A stretch of DNA of 64,000 nucleotides from an uncultured Prevotellaceae bacterium (GCA_900315455.1 OMZE01000022.1:1-64000), one strand, 5' to 3'; shown: positions 7,885-17,904, counted from the first letter of the stretch. The notes: a model not told the origin generated them from the sequence alone. Numbers and translations: made by a program.

Positions 7885-7978
7885 ATCTTCAATCTCAAAT
7901 CTTCAATCTCAAATCTCAAATCTTCAATCTTCAATCTTCAATCTTCAATTTTCAATTTTCAATTTTCAATTTTCAATC
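7881..7978 (-). repeat. 14-unit heptad tandem array between uxaA and nhaC
   Basis: Fourteen consecutive 7-base units in perfect register: TTCAATC, TTCAATT and TCAAATC on the plus strand, i.e. GATTGAA, AATTGAA and GATTTGA in the direction of transcription. The array begins two bases after the uxaA stop codon (7981-7983) and its last unit contains the TTG start of nhaC. There is no pairing potential within the transcript, because the sense strand is almost all A, G and T. Confidence 0.9.
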
Positions 7979-7980
7979 AC

Positions 7981-9477
7981 CTACAGCGTAACCCCATTCT
8001 TGAAAATGGAGATTTCGCGGTAGCCGTTTTTCTCGTTCTGTGTCTTCTCGCCGTTGGCCACGGCGATGATTTTGTCGATAAACTCTTTGAGAAGGTCGCC
8101 CATCGATGTGCCTTCAACGAGTTTCCCCGCGTTGAAGTCAATCCAATTGGGTTTACGGGCATACAGCACGCTGTTGGTCGACACTTTCATGGTGGGGATG
8201 AAGGTGCCGAAGGGCGTGCCGCGCCCTGTGGTAAAGAGCACTATCTGGCAGCCTGCGGAGGCGAGGGCTGTGGCTGCCACCAAGTCGTTGCCAGGCGCAG
8301 AGAGCAGGTTGAGGCCGTTCACCTTCAGGCGGTCGCCATACGACAACACACCGCTTACTGGGGCGCGTCCGCATTTCTGCGTGCAGCCCAATGCCTTGTC
8401 CTCGAGGGTGGAGATGCCACCTGCCTTATTGCCGGGAGAGGGGTTCTCGCCCACTGGCTCGCCATGGCTGAGGAAATATTCCTTGAAGTCGTTGACCAGT
8501 TTCACTGTCTGTTCAAACAACTCCGGTGTCTCGCATCGGTTCATCAAGATGGTTTCTGCCCCGAACATCTCCGGCACCTCGGTGAGGATAGATGTGCCAC
8601 CTTGAGCCACGAGGTAGTCGGAGAACTCACCCACGAGGGGATTGGCGGTGATGCCGCTGAACCCGTCGCTGCCGCCGCATTTCAGTCCTACGCGCAGTTT
8701 GCTCAGCGGGCATTCCACGCGCTGGTCTTTGCTGGCAATGGCATAGAGTTCACGCAAAATCCTCATGCCTTCCTCCATCTCGTCGCCTTCCACCTTCTGG
8801 GTCACCATCAGTCGGATGCGGGAGGTGTCGTAGTCGCCGAGCATCTTCATGAAGTCATCGGGTTGGTTGTTCTCACAGCCAAGTCCCACCACCAGCACAC
8901 CGCCGGCATTGGGGTGGAGCACGATGTCGCGGAGCACCTTGCGGGTGTTCTCATGGTCCTCGCTCAGTTGTGAGCAGCCATAATTGTGGTGCCAGGCATG
9001 CACGGCGTCGATGCCCTCGCATTGGGTCTCTGCCTCGAGGGCGGCAGCCAGGCGTTCGGCGATGCCGTTCACGCATCCCACGGTAGGCACTATCCATATC
9101 TCGTTGCGGATGCCCACCTCGCCGTTCTTGCGCACATATCCGTTGAAGGTCTTGCCTTCATGGGCTATTGTCAACGACTCGTTCACGGGATGGTATTCGT
9201 AAGCCAGCGTGCCCGAGAGGTTGGTCTTCAGGTTGTTCTCGTTCACCCATTCTCCGGCTTGCAGGTCATGCATGGCATGTCCGATGGGATAGCCGTATTT
9301 GATGATGTTGTTGCCAGTGGGTGTGTCAGCGATGAGCACTTTGTGACCCATCGGTGTGTCTTGCCTCAGGGTAATGATGGTGCCATCGACGTCGATCTGT
9401 TCGCCCTTGGCGAAATTACGCAGGCACACCACCACACTGTCGGCGGGGTTGATTTTAATAAAAGACGATTGATTCAT
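7981..9477 (-). CDS. uxaA: Altronate dehydratase (UxaA family)
   Basis: A 498-residue cytoplasmic enzyme. Residues 1-90 form the N-terminal SAF-type domain (VVVCLRNFAKGEQIDVDGTI), and the long C-terminal domain carries the family signatures VGLGCENNQ, LKCGGSDGFSGITANPLVG, EVPEMFGAE and CGRAPVSGVLSYGD, with cysteines suited to an iron centre. It converts D-altronate to 2-keto-3-deoxygluconate in galacturonate breakdown. Length fits UxaA (about 495). The other pathway genes (uxaB, uxaC, kdg genes) are not in this window. It lies 22 bases after a LacI regulator on the same strand, which makes that protein its likely controller. A heptad array follows the stop. Related hydro-lyases such as galactarate dehydratase share the fold, so the exact sugar acid is likely but not certain. 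Confidence 0.88.
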   Translation of the reverse strand: MNQSSFIKINPADSVVVCLRNFAKGEQIDVDGTIITLRQDTPMGHKVLIADTPTGNNIIKYGYPIGHAMHDLQAGEWVNENNLKTNLSGTLAYEYHPVNESLTIAHEGKTFNGYVRKNGEVGIRNEIWIVPTVGCVNGIAERLAAALEAETQCEGIDAVHAWHHNYGCSQLSEDHENTRKVLRDIVLHPNAGGVLVVGLGCENNQPDDFMKMLGDYDTSRIRLMVTQKVEGDEMEEGMRILRELYAIASKDQRVECPLSKLRVGLKCGGSDGFSGITANPLVGEFSDYLVAQGGTSILTEVPEMFGAETILMNRCETPELFEQTVKLVNDFKEYFLSHGEPVGENPSPGNKAGGISTLEDKALGCTQKCGRAPVSGVLSYGDRLKVNGLNLLSAPGNDLVAATALASAGCQIVLFTTGRGTPFGTFIPTMKVSTNSVLYARKPNWIDFNAGKLVEGTSMGDLLKEFIDKIIAVANGEKTQNEKNGYREISIFKNGVTL

Positions 9478-9499
9478 GATAGTATTGTAGTAGTTGTTT

Positions 9500-10564
9500 T
9501 TATATCATCGTGCGTTGGTAGAAGTCCACGTTCTCCTTGCTGAGGATTTCGATGGGCATGTAGTTCACTGGTGGCACCTTTTTCTTCAGCGCGATGGCTT
9601 TGAACAAGGCATCTACACAGTAATAGCCCTGCATGAACGCATGCTGGGCGATGAGGAAGGAGATGCTGCCCTCGCGCAGACAGTTGGCGTTTTTCTGTAC
9701 CATATCATACCCCATAATCTGGATGTTGCGCCGGTTGGTGCGCAACAGGAAGTCGCCCACGATATGTGCCTTAGAGCAGAAGGTGATGCAGTGGTGGGTC
9801 TTGGGATGTGATTTGAAATATGATTCCAGGATGGCATCGTAGGTGGCACGCTCCTCCTCCAGGGGCAGGTTCACCACATTGATAGCCACTTGAGGAAAGT
9901 GGTCGTGCATGTAATGGCGGAAGCCCACCTCGCGGTTGTCTTGCTGTTTGCTGGCCACTCGGCCGTTCACCATCTGTTTCATCACCATGATTTCCTTGCT
10001 TTCTCGGGCGATGAGCATCAGCATCTTCGCGGCGAAGAAGCCGCTGCTGAAGGAATCTTGGCCATAGAAGGAGAGCGGGCGCAGGTCGGGCATGTAAGAG
10101 TCGAGCAGCACAAAGGGAATCTCACGCTCGTGCAGTTGGTCGGTGAACTGACGTGTGATTTCCAGTTGAGCGGGCACGATAATCACGCCCTCGGGAGAGT
10201 GTAAGAGACATTCCTTGGAAGCCTCGAGAAACGTGTCGTCGTCGAAGCGCTGGTAGTAGAGCATCTTCACGTCGACATGGAAGTCGCGGAGCGCTTCGCA
10301 GGCACGGCGTGCGCCTTCCTCTATCTCCTCCCAATAGGCCTCGGAGGCATGTTTGGGCATGATGCAATAGAAGGTGTAACTGCGGTTGTAGGCAAGGGCA
10401 CTTGCATACATATTGGGCTCGTAATCCATCTCTGCAAGGGCTTTTTCCACTTTCTCACGTGCAGGTGCCGATACGTTCGGACGGTTATGGAGCACACGGT
10501 CCACAGTGCCCACCGACACTCCGGCACGGGCAGCAATGTCTTTGATTCTGATTTTCTGACTCAT
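9500..10564 (-). CDS. LacI-family transcriptional regulator
   Basis: A 354-residue repressor-type protein. The N-terminal helix-turn-helix is intact at residues 5-50 (IRIKDIAARAGVSVGTVDRVLH, NRPNVSAPAREKVEKALAEMDYEPN), including the hinge region. Residues 60-350 form a periplasmic-binding-protein-like ligand domain (FYCIMP, EGVIIVPAQL, PFVLLDSYMPDL). The substitution VDRVLH for the more usual VSRVLN is common in Bacteroidetes sugar-acid regulators. The gene precedes uxaA by 22 bases, so the ligand is probably a uronate or hexonate intermediate; this is inference from position. A TAAATTTG element at 10629-10636 provides a likely promoter for the whole run. Confidence 0.88.
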   Translation of the reverse strand: MSQKIRIKDIAARAGVSVGTVDRVLHNRPNVSAPAREKVEKALAEMDYEPNMYASALAYNRSYTFYCIMPKHASEAYWEEIEEGARRACEALRDFHVDVKMLYYQRFDDDTFLEASKECLLHSPEGVIIVPAQLEITRQFTDQLHEREIPFVLLDSYMPDLRPLSFYGQDSFSSGFFAAKMLMLIARESKEIMVMKQMVNGRVASKQQDNREVGFRHYMHDHFPQVAINVVNLPLEEERATYDAILESYFKSHPKTHHCITFCSKAHIVGDFLLRTNRRNIQIMGYDMVQKNANCLREGSISFLIAQHAFMQGYYCVDALFKAIALKKKVPPVNYMPIEILSKENVDFYQRTMI

Positions 10565-10628
10565 CTTCTATTGTTGTTCTTGGACTGGAGAAAAGGTGCC
10601 AATGGCATCCACTACTCTTTTCCCGTTG

Positions 10629-10636
10629 CAAATTTA
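10629..10636 (-). promoter_or_regulatory. -7 element upstream of the lacI-uxaA run
   Basis: TAAATTTG on the minus strand matches TAnnTTTG; it lies 65 bases before the regulator's start. No matching -33 TTTG at 19-21 bases. Confidence 0.4.
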
Positions 10637-10725
10637 GTTAAAAAATTGGGATTTATTTGTCAGTCGCAATAAAAATGTAAGCAAATTGCCCGGAATTGTA
10701 TGGTTTGACATGCAAAGGCGGGGAA

Positions 10726-13203
10726 TTAGATGTTGGGCGTATCCCAAATCTTGGTTTGAGAGCAGGTCGTGCCCACTGTCTGGTTGCCGACTTTTATGAT
10801 GAAGTCTCCTTCTTCGAGCGTCCATCTGCCGTCAGCACCGACGAAAGCCAGATTCTTGGCTGGCAACTGGAAGGTCACAGTCTTCGTCTCTCCTGGCTGC
10901 AGTCCGATTTTCGTGAAGTCGCGCAGGCGACGGTTGTCAGGCACTATGGAGGCTACAAGGTCGCTCGTGTACAACAGGACGGCTTCTTTTCCAAAGCGAC
11001 CGCCATTGTTCTTCACATCTACGGTCACGGTAAGCAGGTCATCTGCCGTAAACTGCTGCTTGTCAACTTTCAGGTTAGAATACTCGAAGGTGGTGTAACT
11101 CATCCCATAGCCGAACGGCCATTGGAGTGATACTTTGGCATCGTAATTGTAGGCTCCCGACATGGTGCCCACTTCCTCGCTCACCTTGTAGTCGTAGTTG
11201 TTGAGGGAGTTGATTTCACGAGGATAGGTGTATGGCATCTTGGCAGAGAAATTGGTGTCGCCGGCAAGCAGGTTGGCAAGAGCGTCGCCTCCATAATTGC
11301 CCGGGATGAGAATGTCGATAACTGCTTTGGCTAGGGGCTCGATGTCTGCAATCAGGCGCGGACGGCCTTCATTCAGCACGAGGATGATGGGCTTGCCTGT
11401 CTTCGACAGTTCCTTGACGAGTGTGCGTTGGTTGGACGAGAGCCAAAGGTCGGAGAGGTTGCCGGGCGTCTCAGTGTAGGAATTCTCACCTATGCAGGCA
11501 ATGATGATGTCGGCACTTGATGCGGCCGCTACGGCTTTATCTATCTGAGGCTCATTCTCATCATAATATGCGCCATCTTCATTATAGGTCACACCCTGTT
11601 CAAGGATGATGTTTTCTTTACCGTATTTGTTGCACAGCGCCTCATAGATGGTATTGTATTTCTCGGAAAGGTCTTCTGCTTTCGAACCCTGCCAAGTGTA
11701 ACTCCAACCACCGTTGAGACAGCGCATCTGGTTGGCATTCGGACCGGTAAGCAGTATTTTCTTGCCTTTTGCCAAGGGCAGGATGCCCCCTTCGTTTTTC
11801 AGAAGAACTTCTGACTCTTCGGCTGCCAGCAACGACTGTCGTGCAAACTCTTCGGAGCCAAATTTCTCGTACCCCTTGCCGCCGGTGTTGGGCTGGTCAA
11901 ACAGTCCGAGTCGATATTTCACTCGCAGGATTCGGCGCACAGCATCGTCAATACGCGACATGGGCACCTTTCCTTCTTCCACCAATTCCTTCAGTAATAT
12001 GCAGAACTCTATGCTGTAGGGGTCCATCGACATGTCGATGCCGGCGTTGATGGCGATTCTGATAGCGTCTTTCTTGTCTTTTGCCACATGTTCACGAGAG
12101 AAAAGATTGTTGATGTCGGCCCAGTCGGTGACGAGCATTCCGTCCCACTGCAAATCTTCCTTAAGCCATTTCGTAAGATACTCGTAACTGGCATGTACAG
12201 GCACGCCATTGATGGAAGCGGAGTTCACCATCATCGTCAGGGTTCCGGCAAGGGCTGCGGCTTTGAATGGCTCAAAGTATTTCTCACGCAGTAATTGTAT
12301 TGGCAGGTATGCTGGGGTACGGTCTTTTCCAGTCCATGGAGCACCGTATGCAAAATAGTGCTTCGTGCTCGTACCTACATGATATTTGTCGATGTGATTG
12401 GGGTCATCACCTTGATAGCCTTTTATTTCGGCTGTTACCATTTTGCTGTTCACTATGGCATCCTCGCCGAAACTCTCATAGATTCGGGGCCAACGGGGAT
12501 CCCTTCCCAGGTCTACAACGGGATTGTACACCCATGGGCAATTGCCCGAACGGCTCTCGTATGCAGTTATCTCAGCACCGACACGAGCCAGTTCCGTGTT
12601 GAAGGTTGCGCCGATGTTGATAGGCTGTGGGAAGAGGGTTCCGCCTTGGGTGTAGGTGACTCCGTGGTTGTGGTCGAGGCCATAGATATCGGGAATACCG
12701 ATATATTTCATCGACTTCTTCTGGATAAGCCCAATCCACTCTTGCCATTGTGCCACTGTTGCGGCTCGTGAGGGCGCATTAAGCACCGAACCTACTTTCC
12801 ATTTGGATATCAGGGTGTCGAGTATTGCCTCATTGAGTTTCCACGCGCGTTTGGTTTCACCTTGGTAAATATCGATGGGATAACTGCCCAGCCTGTCGAT
12901 AATCTGCTGGTCTGTCAGTTTCAACAATTCATCGGTCTCCTTTTGGGGAGTACCGTATTGTTGCATGACCTGACGCACTTTCTCCCTGTCTATCTTGGCG
13001 TTCTCAACAGTCATATTGCCCATGACGTCAAGGTTCAGTTCCAACATTTGGCCTATTTTCTCATCGAGTGTCATCTTCGATAATGTCTTCTCGATTTTAG
13101 CCTCCAATGCCATGTCTTTTGGTATGGCTGGGGTGTTGTTCTGAGCATTATTTGATGATACCAAGGCAAATAATGCGAAAATTGTAAACAAATGTTTTCT
13201 CAT
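10726..13203 (-). CDS. Glycoside hydrolase family 3 beta-glucosidase, exported
   Basis: An 825-residue enzyme with a signal peptide ([21 protein letters not shown]). The TIM-barrel domain runs from about residue 35 to 420 and holds the family 3 signatures [31 protein letters not shown] and STKHYFAYG; the nucleophile is Asp360 in [12 protein letters not shown]. The second alpha/beta domain (about 445-660) and a fibronectin-like C-terminal domain (about 715-815, [19 protein letters not shown]) follow. It should remove terminal beta-linked glucose (or xylose) from oligosaccharides in the periplasm. It is transcribed alone, away from the CE1-GH43 gene, with a strong promoter at 13295-13326. The sugar specificity cannot be read from sequence. 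Confidence 0.92.
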   Translation of the reverse strand: MRKHLFTIFALFALVSSNNAQNNTPAIPKDMALEAKIEKTLSKMTLDEKIGQMLELNLDVMGNMTVENAKIDREKVRQVMQQYGTPQKETDELLKLTDQQIIDRLGSYPIDIYQGETKRAWKLNEAILDTLISKWKVGSVLNAPSRAATVAQWQEWIGLIQKKSMKYIGIPDIYGLDHNHGVTYTQGGTLFPQPINIGATFNTELARVGAEITAYESRSGNCPWVYNPVVDLGRDPRWPRIYESFGEDAIVNSKMVTAEIKGYQGDDPNHIDKYHVGTSTKHYFAYGAPWTGKDRTPAYLPIQLLREKYFEPFKAAALAGTLTMMVNSASINGVPVHASYEYLTKWLKEDLQWDGMLVTDWADINNLFSREHVAKDKKDAIRIAINAGIDMSMDPYSIEFCILLKELVEEGKVPMSRIDDAVRRILRVKYRLGLFDQPNTGGKGYEKFGSEEFARQSLLAAEESEVLLKNEGGILPLAKGKKILLTGPNANQMRCLNGGWSYTWQGSKAEDLSEKYNTIYEALCNKYGKENIILEQGVTYNEDGAYYDENEPQIDKAVAAASSADIIIACIGENSYTETPGNLSDLWLSSNQRTLVKELSKTGKPIILVLNEGRPRLIADIEPLAKAVIDILIPGNYGGDALANLLAGDTNFSAKMPYTYPREINSLNNYDYKVSEEVGTMSGAYNYDAKVSLQWPFGYGMSYTTFEYSNLKVDKQQFTADDLLTVTVDVKNNGGRFGKEAVLLYTSDLVASIVPDNRRLRDFTKIGLQPGETKTVTFQLPAKNLAFVGADGRWTLEEGDFIIKVGNQTVGTTCSQTKIWDTPNI

Positions 13204-13294
13204 CGTTTTATATTTTTTTTCTAGTTAAAATGCTGCTGAGATACGACGGATACGCTTCGGTTTCTTCAAGAACAATGTAACTGTCATATTGGTG

Positions 13295-13326
13295 CAAAGT
13301 TAATATTTTATTTTGGTGTTCGCAAA
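13295..13326 (-). promoter_or_regulatory. Bacteroidetes-type promoter of the GH3 gene
   Basis: TTTG (13326-13323), 20 bases, TAACTTTG (13302-13295) on the minus strand. The predicted start is near 13288, giving a leader of about 85 bases. Confidence 0.65.
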
Positions 13327-13404
13327 TATGATAACAATTATTTTGCATAATGGGCGGTATGGGTAATGTGGGTGATGAAAGACAATTTCTTTTCGTCAAC
13401 AGGC

Positions 13405-13433
13405 TTGTAAATCATTTTTTTTATCTAAATTTG
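13405..13433 (+). promoter_or_regulatory. Promoter of the CE1-GH43 operon
   Basis: TTG at 13405-13407, an 18-base spacer and TAAATTTG at 13426-13433. The leader to the ATG at 13461 would be about 20 bases. Confidence 0.5.
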
Positions 13434-13460
13434 CCAAAAATATAAAACCATACCTTAAAT

Positions 13461-15833
13461 ATGAAAAAAATACTCTTTGCCTTCTCCCTGCTTTTCACCA
13501 TGAGTTTGTCGTGCGCTGCAGGTTGCCTGGTGGAGGTGCGTCAGATGCCTTGTACGCTCCTTCCCGACGTGAAACAACGTGACTATGTAGTCTGTCTGCC
13601 CGATGGGTACGACTCTTCCGACAGACTCTATCCCGTGCTCTATCTGCTTCATGGTGGCGGTTGTCCCAGTAGGCAGTGGATAGAAGACGGCAGGTTGCAA
13701 CAGGTGGTCGACAGCCTTACCGCCACCGGAGAGATGACTCCCATGATTATCATCTGTGCCGAAGCCAATGAGGGCGGGAGGATGATATGGTTCAACGACC
13801 CCCAGTGGCCCTATGAAGACTATTTCTTCAAGGAGTTGATACCCTATGTGGAGTCCAACTACAAGGTAGACTGCCGACGTTCGATGCGCTCCGTGGCAGG
13901 ATTCTCCATGGGTGGCGGCGGTGCCGTGGGCTATGGGCTGCGTCATCCGGAGATGTTCAACGTGGTATATGCCATGAGCGCATACCTGCGCCGCCAACCC
14001 CTCGATTTCCTCAAGAACGACCCGCGTGGCGAGTGGAGGCAGCAGAACGTGGAGCGTAACAATCCTATCAATATCGTGGAAAGAGCCTCCGACAGCGACA
14101 TCTGGCGCTGGAAACAGATAGGATGGTATATCGACTGCGGCGACCAGGACTTTACCCTCGAAGCCAATATGGACTTCGTGAAAGCCTTGCGAGAGAAACA
14201 GATACCCTACGAGATGAGGGTGCTCAGTGGCGACCACAACTGGGACTACTGGAGACGAGGGCTTGCCGACGCGCTGAAATATGTGTCATCAGAAATCCGC
14301 AGCACCGTCATCAATCCCATGGCTTGGGCCGACCTGCCCGACCCTGATGTGATTCGCGTGGGTGAGTATTATTATCTGGTAACCACCACCATGCACCTCA
14401 TGCCGGGTGCCCCGGTGATGCGGTCGAAAGACCTCGTAAACTGGGAGACGGTGAGTTATCTCTTCGATTCTCTCACCGACTCGCCAAAATACGACCTCGA
14501 CGGAGGACCAGAAGGTGCGGGAACCGTCTATGGCCGCGGTCAGTGGGCAACATCGATAAAATACCATAAAGGGAAATTTTATGCCCTGCTCGCCCCCAAT
14601 GAGATGGGCTCGATGGGCGACACCTATATCTTCACCACCGAAGACCCCACGGGCAAATGGACCCTCCTTTCGCGTATGCGCCATTTCCACGACTGTTCGC
14701 TCTTCTTCGACGACGACGACCGCGTGTATGTTGTCTATGGCACGGGTGAGTTGATGGAACTCAAGCCCGACCTGTCTGACGTCATCGAAGGCTCCCACAT
14801 GAAGATTTTTGAGCGTGAGGAAGACGAGAAAGGACTGCTCGAAGGGTCGAGGATGATCAAGCACGACGGCAAGTATTACCTCCTGATGATATCTCACGTC
14901 TACGCACCTGGGAAATACCGTCGTGAGGTGTGCTACAGGGCAGACGACATTCATGGTCCATACGAGAAGAATGTCATCCTTCAGTCCGATTTCGGTGGCT
15001 TCTCCCATGAGGCGCAAGGCACCATCGTCGACAGTCAGAACGGCGATTGGTATGGCGTCATCTTCCAAGACCGTGGCGGGGTGGGACGTGTGCTTACCGT
15101 CATGCCATGCCACTGGATAGACGGATGGCCTATGCTGGGCGACCGCCAGGGGAAAGTGCCCTCCAGGATGAAGAAACCCGTGGCATGCGAGCCCTCCGCA
15201 CCCTTGGTGAGGAGTGATGAATTCGATAGCCCTACGCTTGGCCTTTACTGGCAGTGGAACCATAACCCCGTGAATGAGGCCTGGTCGCTCGCCGAGCGCC
15301 CCGGGGCGCTGAGGCTGAAGACCAGTAGGGTGGTGCCCAACCTCTATCTGGCACCCAATACCCTCACCCAACGCATGGAGGGGCCGCAGTGCAGCGGTGC
15401 CGTACAACTCGACCTCTCTCACATGCAGGACGGCGACTGCGCTGGGCTCGCAGCCTTCAATAGCGACAGTGGTGTGCTCACCATGAGGAAGAAAGGCCGC
15501 AACTACGTTCTGACCATGTCGGAACAGAAGGTTACCCTTGACGGCAGAAACAAACACGTGGAGAATGTGGAGGAGACTGTGGTGGAGACGGTGACGCTGA
15601 AGAGTCCGGTGGTGTGGCTACGTGTCGACGGCGACTTCATGCCCAGGACCGACATGGCTACCTTCTACTACAGCATCGATGGTAAGGAATGGCTGAGTAT
15701 CGGCAAGTCTTACAAGATGCGGTTCGACTGGCAGCGCTTCTTCATGGGCACCAAGTTCGGCATCTTCAATTACGCCACGAAGAAAGTGGGCGGTTATGTG
15801 GATGTGCTGAAGTTTGAGTATAAGAACAAGTGA
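13461..15833 (+). CDS. Bifunctional CE1 esterase - GH43 glycosidase, exported
   Basis: A 790-residue two-enzyme fusion with a signal peptide (MKKILFAFSLLFTMSLSCAAG). Residues 25-275 are a CE1/esterase-D-like alpha/beta hydrolase: nucleophile Ser149 in GFSMGG, an acid in DCGDQD (226-229) and His259 in SGDHNWDYW. Residues 285-560 are a five-bladed GH43 domain: base Asp294 in ADLPDPDVI and a general acid Glu in GLLEGSRM. A C-terminal beta-sandwich (about 585-790) is like those of GH43 subfamily 12. Together they suggest removal of ferulate or acetate esters and arabinose or xylose side chains from plant xylan. Glycerate kinase starts 27 bases after its stop. The exact esters and sugars are inferred. 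Confidence 0.88.
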   Translation: MKKILFAFSLLFTMSLSCAAGCLVEVRQMPCTLLPDVKQRDYVVCLPDGYDSSDRLYPVLYLLHGGGCPSRQWIEDGRLQQVVDSLTATGEMTPMIIICAEANEGGRMIWFNDPQWPYEDYFFKELIPYVESNYKVDCRRSMRSVAGFSMGGGGAVGYGLRHPEMFNVVYAMSAYLRRQPLDFLKNDPRGEWRQQNVERNNPINIVERASDSDIWRWKQIGWYIDCGDQDFTLEANMDFVKALREKQIPYEMRVLSGDHNWDYWRRGLADALKYVSSEIRSTVINPMAWADLPDPDVIRVGEYYYLVTTTMHLMPGAPVMRSKDLVNWETVSYLFDSLTDSPKYDLDGGPEGAGTVYGRGQWATSIKYHKGKFYALLAPNEMGSMGDTYIFTTEDPTGKWTLLSRMRHFHDCSLFFDDDDRVYVVYGTGELMELKPDLSDVIEGSHMKIFEREEDEKGLLEGSRMIKHDGKYYLLMISHVYAPGKYRREVCYRADDIHGPYEKNVILQSDFGGFSHEAQGTIVDSQNGDWYGVIFQDRGGVGRVLTVMPCHWIDGWPMLGDRQGKVPSRMKKPVACEPSAPLVRSDEFDSPTLGLYWQWNHNPVNEAWSLAERPGALRLKTSRVVPNLYLAPNTLTQRMEGPQCSGAVQLDLSHMQDGDCAGLAAFNSDSGVLTMRKKGRNYVLTMSEQKVTLDGRNKHVENVEETVVETVTLKSPVVWLRVDGDFMPRTDMATFYYSIDGKEWLSIGKSYKMRFDWQRFFMGTKFGIFNYATKKVGGYVDVLKFEYKNK

Positions 15834-15860
15834 TATTCATCTTCAATAAGCATATACATC

Positions 15861-16964
15861 ATGAAAGCACTCCTTGCTATCGATTCGTTCAAGGGCTGTG
15901 TGTCGTCACTACAGGCCAATAGGGCTGCCGCCGATGGTGTTGTGGCCAGTGGCTGTGGCGCCGACACGCTGACCGTGCCCGTGAGCGACGGAGGAGAAGG
16001 GTGGATTGAGGCGTTCCGGGAGGCAATGGGTGGCCACTTGGTGGAAGTGGATACTTTCGACCCGATGATGAGGCGAATCAAGGCTTGTTACCTGATGCTC
16101 AACGATACTGCTGTGGTGGAGATAGCCCAGGCGAGCGGTCTTACCCTCCTGAAAAAAGAAGAGCGCAACCCGCTGCGTGCTACCAGTTATGGCACAGGCA
16201 TCCTTGTCGCCGATGCCATCAAGAAAGGTGCACGCCGGCTCATCGTCGGTCTGGGAGGCAGCGCTACAAGCGATGTGGGGATAGGGATGCTGAAGGCCGT
16301 CGTCGATGTGCTGGCTCCCCAACAACGCTGGGATGATATCGCTCTGCTGCACGACCTCGATGTCACGATAGCCTGCGATGTGAACAATCCCCTTTGTGGT
16401 CCAATGGGGGCGGCTCATGTCTTCGGCCCGCAGAAGGGGGCCACTCCCGAGATGGTGGCGGTTCTTGACGAGCGTGCCCAGCGCTTCGCCCTTCACTCTT
16501 CAAAACATTTCGGATACGACCGCAGCGAGACGCCTGGCGCCGGTGCTGCCGGCGGACTGGGCTATGCTTTCATGCAGTATTTCGGTGCGAGACAGCAGTC
16601 GGGCATCGACCTGTTGCTCGACACTATCGGTTTCGACGAAATGCTCGAGGCTGCCGATGTGGTGGTTACCGGTGAGGGCGCTTCCGATGCGCAGACACTG
16701 ATGGGGAAGTTGCCTATGGGTATCCTCCGCCGATGTCAGAGGCATGGAGTGCCCGTTGCCCTTATAGCCGGACAGGTAAGAGACCGCCAGCAACTGCTCG
16801 ACGCCGGCTTCTCCATGGTGAGGTGTATCAATCCCGAAGGGGCCGACATGCATGACGCCATGAATCCAGTAGTGGCACTGGGTAGAATCAAGCAAACGGT
16901 AATGGATATCTCAAGCGCCATGTTGTCTAACCCTTCAACCCCACCATCGCATGCGCACGCTTGA
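15861..16964 (+). CDS. glxK: Glycerate kinase
   Basis: A 367-residue cytoplasmic kinase of the GlxK/GarK family. It starts KALLAIDSFKGCVSS and carries the family blocks VSDGGEGWIEAF, NPLRATSYGTG, LIVGLGGSATSDVGIGML, PGAGAAGGLGYAF and VVTGEGASDAQTLMGK, in the usual order and length. It phosphorylates D-glycerate to 2- or 3-phosphoglycerate. Family members more often read GEGRxDxQT where this has GEGASDAQT, a modest change. It is second in the operon with the CE1-GH43 enzyme, and its last 14 bases overlap the next frame. Glycerate kinase can finish breakdown of sugar acids (tartronate route), which fits the uronate genes upstream, but nothing ties them directly. Confidence 0.9.
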   Translation: MKALLAIDSFKGCVSSLQANRAAADGVVASGCGADTLTVPVSDGGEGWIEAFREAMGGHLVEVDTFDPMMRRIKACYLMLNDTAVVEIAQASGLTLLKKEERNPLRATSYGTGILVADAIKKGARRLIVGLGGSATSDVGIGMLKAVVDVLAPQQRWDDIALLHDLDVTIACDVNNPLCGPMGAAHVFGPQKGATPEMVAVLDERAQRFALHSSKHFGYDRSETPGAGAAGGLGYAFMQYFGARQQSGIDLLLDTIGFDEMLEAADVVVTGEGASDAQTLMGKLPMGILRRCQRHGVPVALIAGQVRDRQQLLDAGFSMVRCINPEGADMHDAMNPVVALGRIKQTVMDISSAMLSNPSTPPSHAHA

Positions 16965-17904
16965 ATCGTTTGAAAAACCCCTCTTCCCATCCTTGTTTCA
17001 AGTGATGGGGAAGTTGATGTTCGTGATGTTGGCATGGGCTTCCATGCTGGCGTGTTCTGGTTCCGATGAACTCCTGGATGATATTGACGACCCATCGAAG
17101 GTGCCCCTCGACAAGCCCTTGCGGGTGTTGGTACTGGGCAACAGTTTCTCTGTAGACGGCTTGGCATACCTCGACGACTTGGCAAGGGCTGCCAACATCA
17201 ACCTTTCGCATTTTGGTATCTACAATGGTATGATTAAGGGTGGCGGATTGGCAGATTGGATAGACGTCTACCAGAAGGGCTCCTCTTACTCTTTCTCCCG
17301 GGCTTCCGGAAAACTAGGCATGAAAGACCATGGGCCTTTGAAGGATGTGCTCAGTCAGAACTGGGATATCGTTGTGCTGTTGCAGGCGAGCGACAAGTCC
17401 TATCAATGGGAGAACTTCGAGTCTGCTCTGCCCACTATGATAGAAATCGTGCGAAACCATTGCACCAATCCAGACCTGAAACTCGCCTATGCCATCCCCT
17501 GGGGGCATACCGTTTCTTCCACCCCAAGGGAGATAGAAGGCAATGTGGCCTGCGCGAGGCGACTCGCCGAAGAATATGGCATCGACTTGGTCATCCCCGT
17601 GGGGGTGGCGGTGCAGAACGCCCGTCAGACTCGGCTCAACAACGACACGTATCTCACGCGCGACAACTGGCACCTATGCTATGGGGTAGGGAGGTATGTT
17701 GCCGCCTGCACATGGTATGCCGCGTTGCTCACTCCGCGGACAGGGCTGCCGGTGGTGGGAAATGCCGCCCTACATCCCCTTTCGAGCAGTGAGCGCGGAA
17801 GCAAAGGAGCCGTTGCCGTCGACGAGTCCAACAGGCTGTTGTGTCAGCAGTGCGCTTTCCAAGCCGTCTGTCATCCTTATGAGGTGTCGCAAATCCCCGA
17901 GTGA
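16951..17904 (+). CDS. DUF4886 SGNH-like lipoprotein
   Basis: A protein of up to 317 residues whose body matches the DUF4886 group of SGNH-fold hydrolases: block I is RVLVLGNSFSVDGLAYL, and the C-terminal Asp/His pair is DNWHLCYGVGRY. A lipoprotein signal ends at LAWASMLAC, so it is probably anchored in a membrane facing the periplasm or outside. The ATG at 16951 overlaps the glycerate kinase end by 14 bases; an ATG at 17005 would give a more typical lipoprotein leader (MGKLMFVMLAWASMLAC), and I cannot decide between them. The family occurs in carbohydrate loci and may remove acyl groups from glycans; the substrate is unknown. Confidence 0.75.
   Translation: MRTLESFEKPLFPSLFQVMGKLMFVMLAWASMLACSGSDELLDDIDDPSKVPLDKPLRVLVLGNSFSVDGLAYLDDLARAANINLSHFGIYNGMIKGGGLADWIDVYQKGSSYSFSRASGKLGMKDHGPLKDVLSQNWDIVVLLQASDKSYQWENFESALPTMIEIVRNHCTNPDLKLAYAIPWGHTVSSTPREIEGNVACARRLAEEYGIDLVIPVGVAVQNARQTRLNNDTYLTRDNWHLCYGVGRYVAACTWYAALLTPRTGLPVVGNAALHPLSSSERGSKGAVAVDESNRLLCQQCAFQAVCHPYEVSQIPE

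Noticed and set aside
7881-7978. CRISPR array
   Set aside because: Units are 7 bases without spacers and no cas genes are near; it is a simple tandem array.
14289-15557. Long minus-strand frame (422 codons) opposite the GH43 domain
   Set aside because: It mirrors the codon pattern of the well-supported plus-strand enzyme and shows no recognisable protein motifs.
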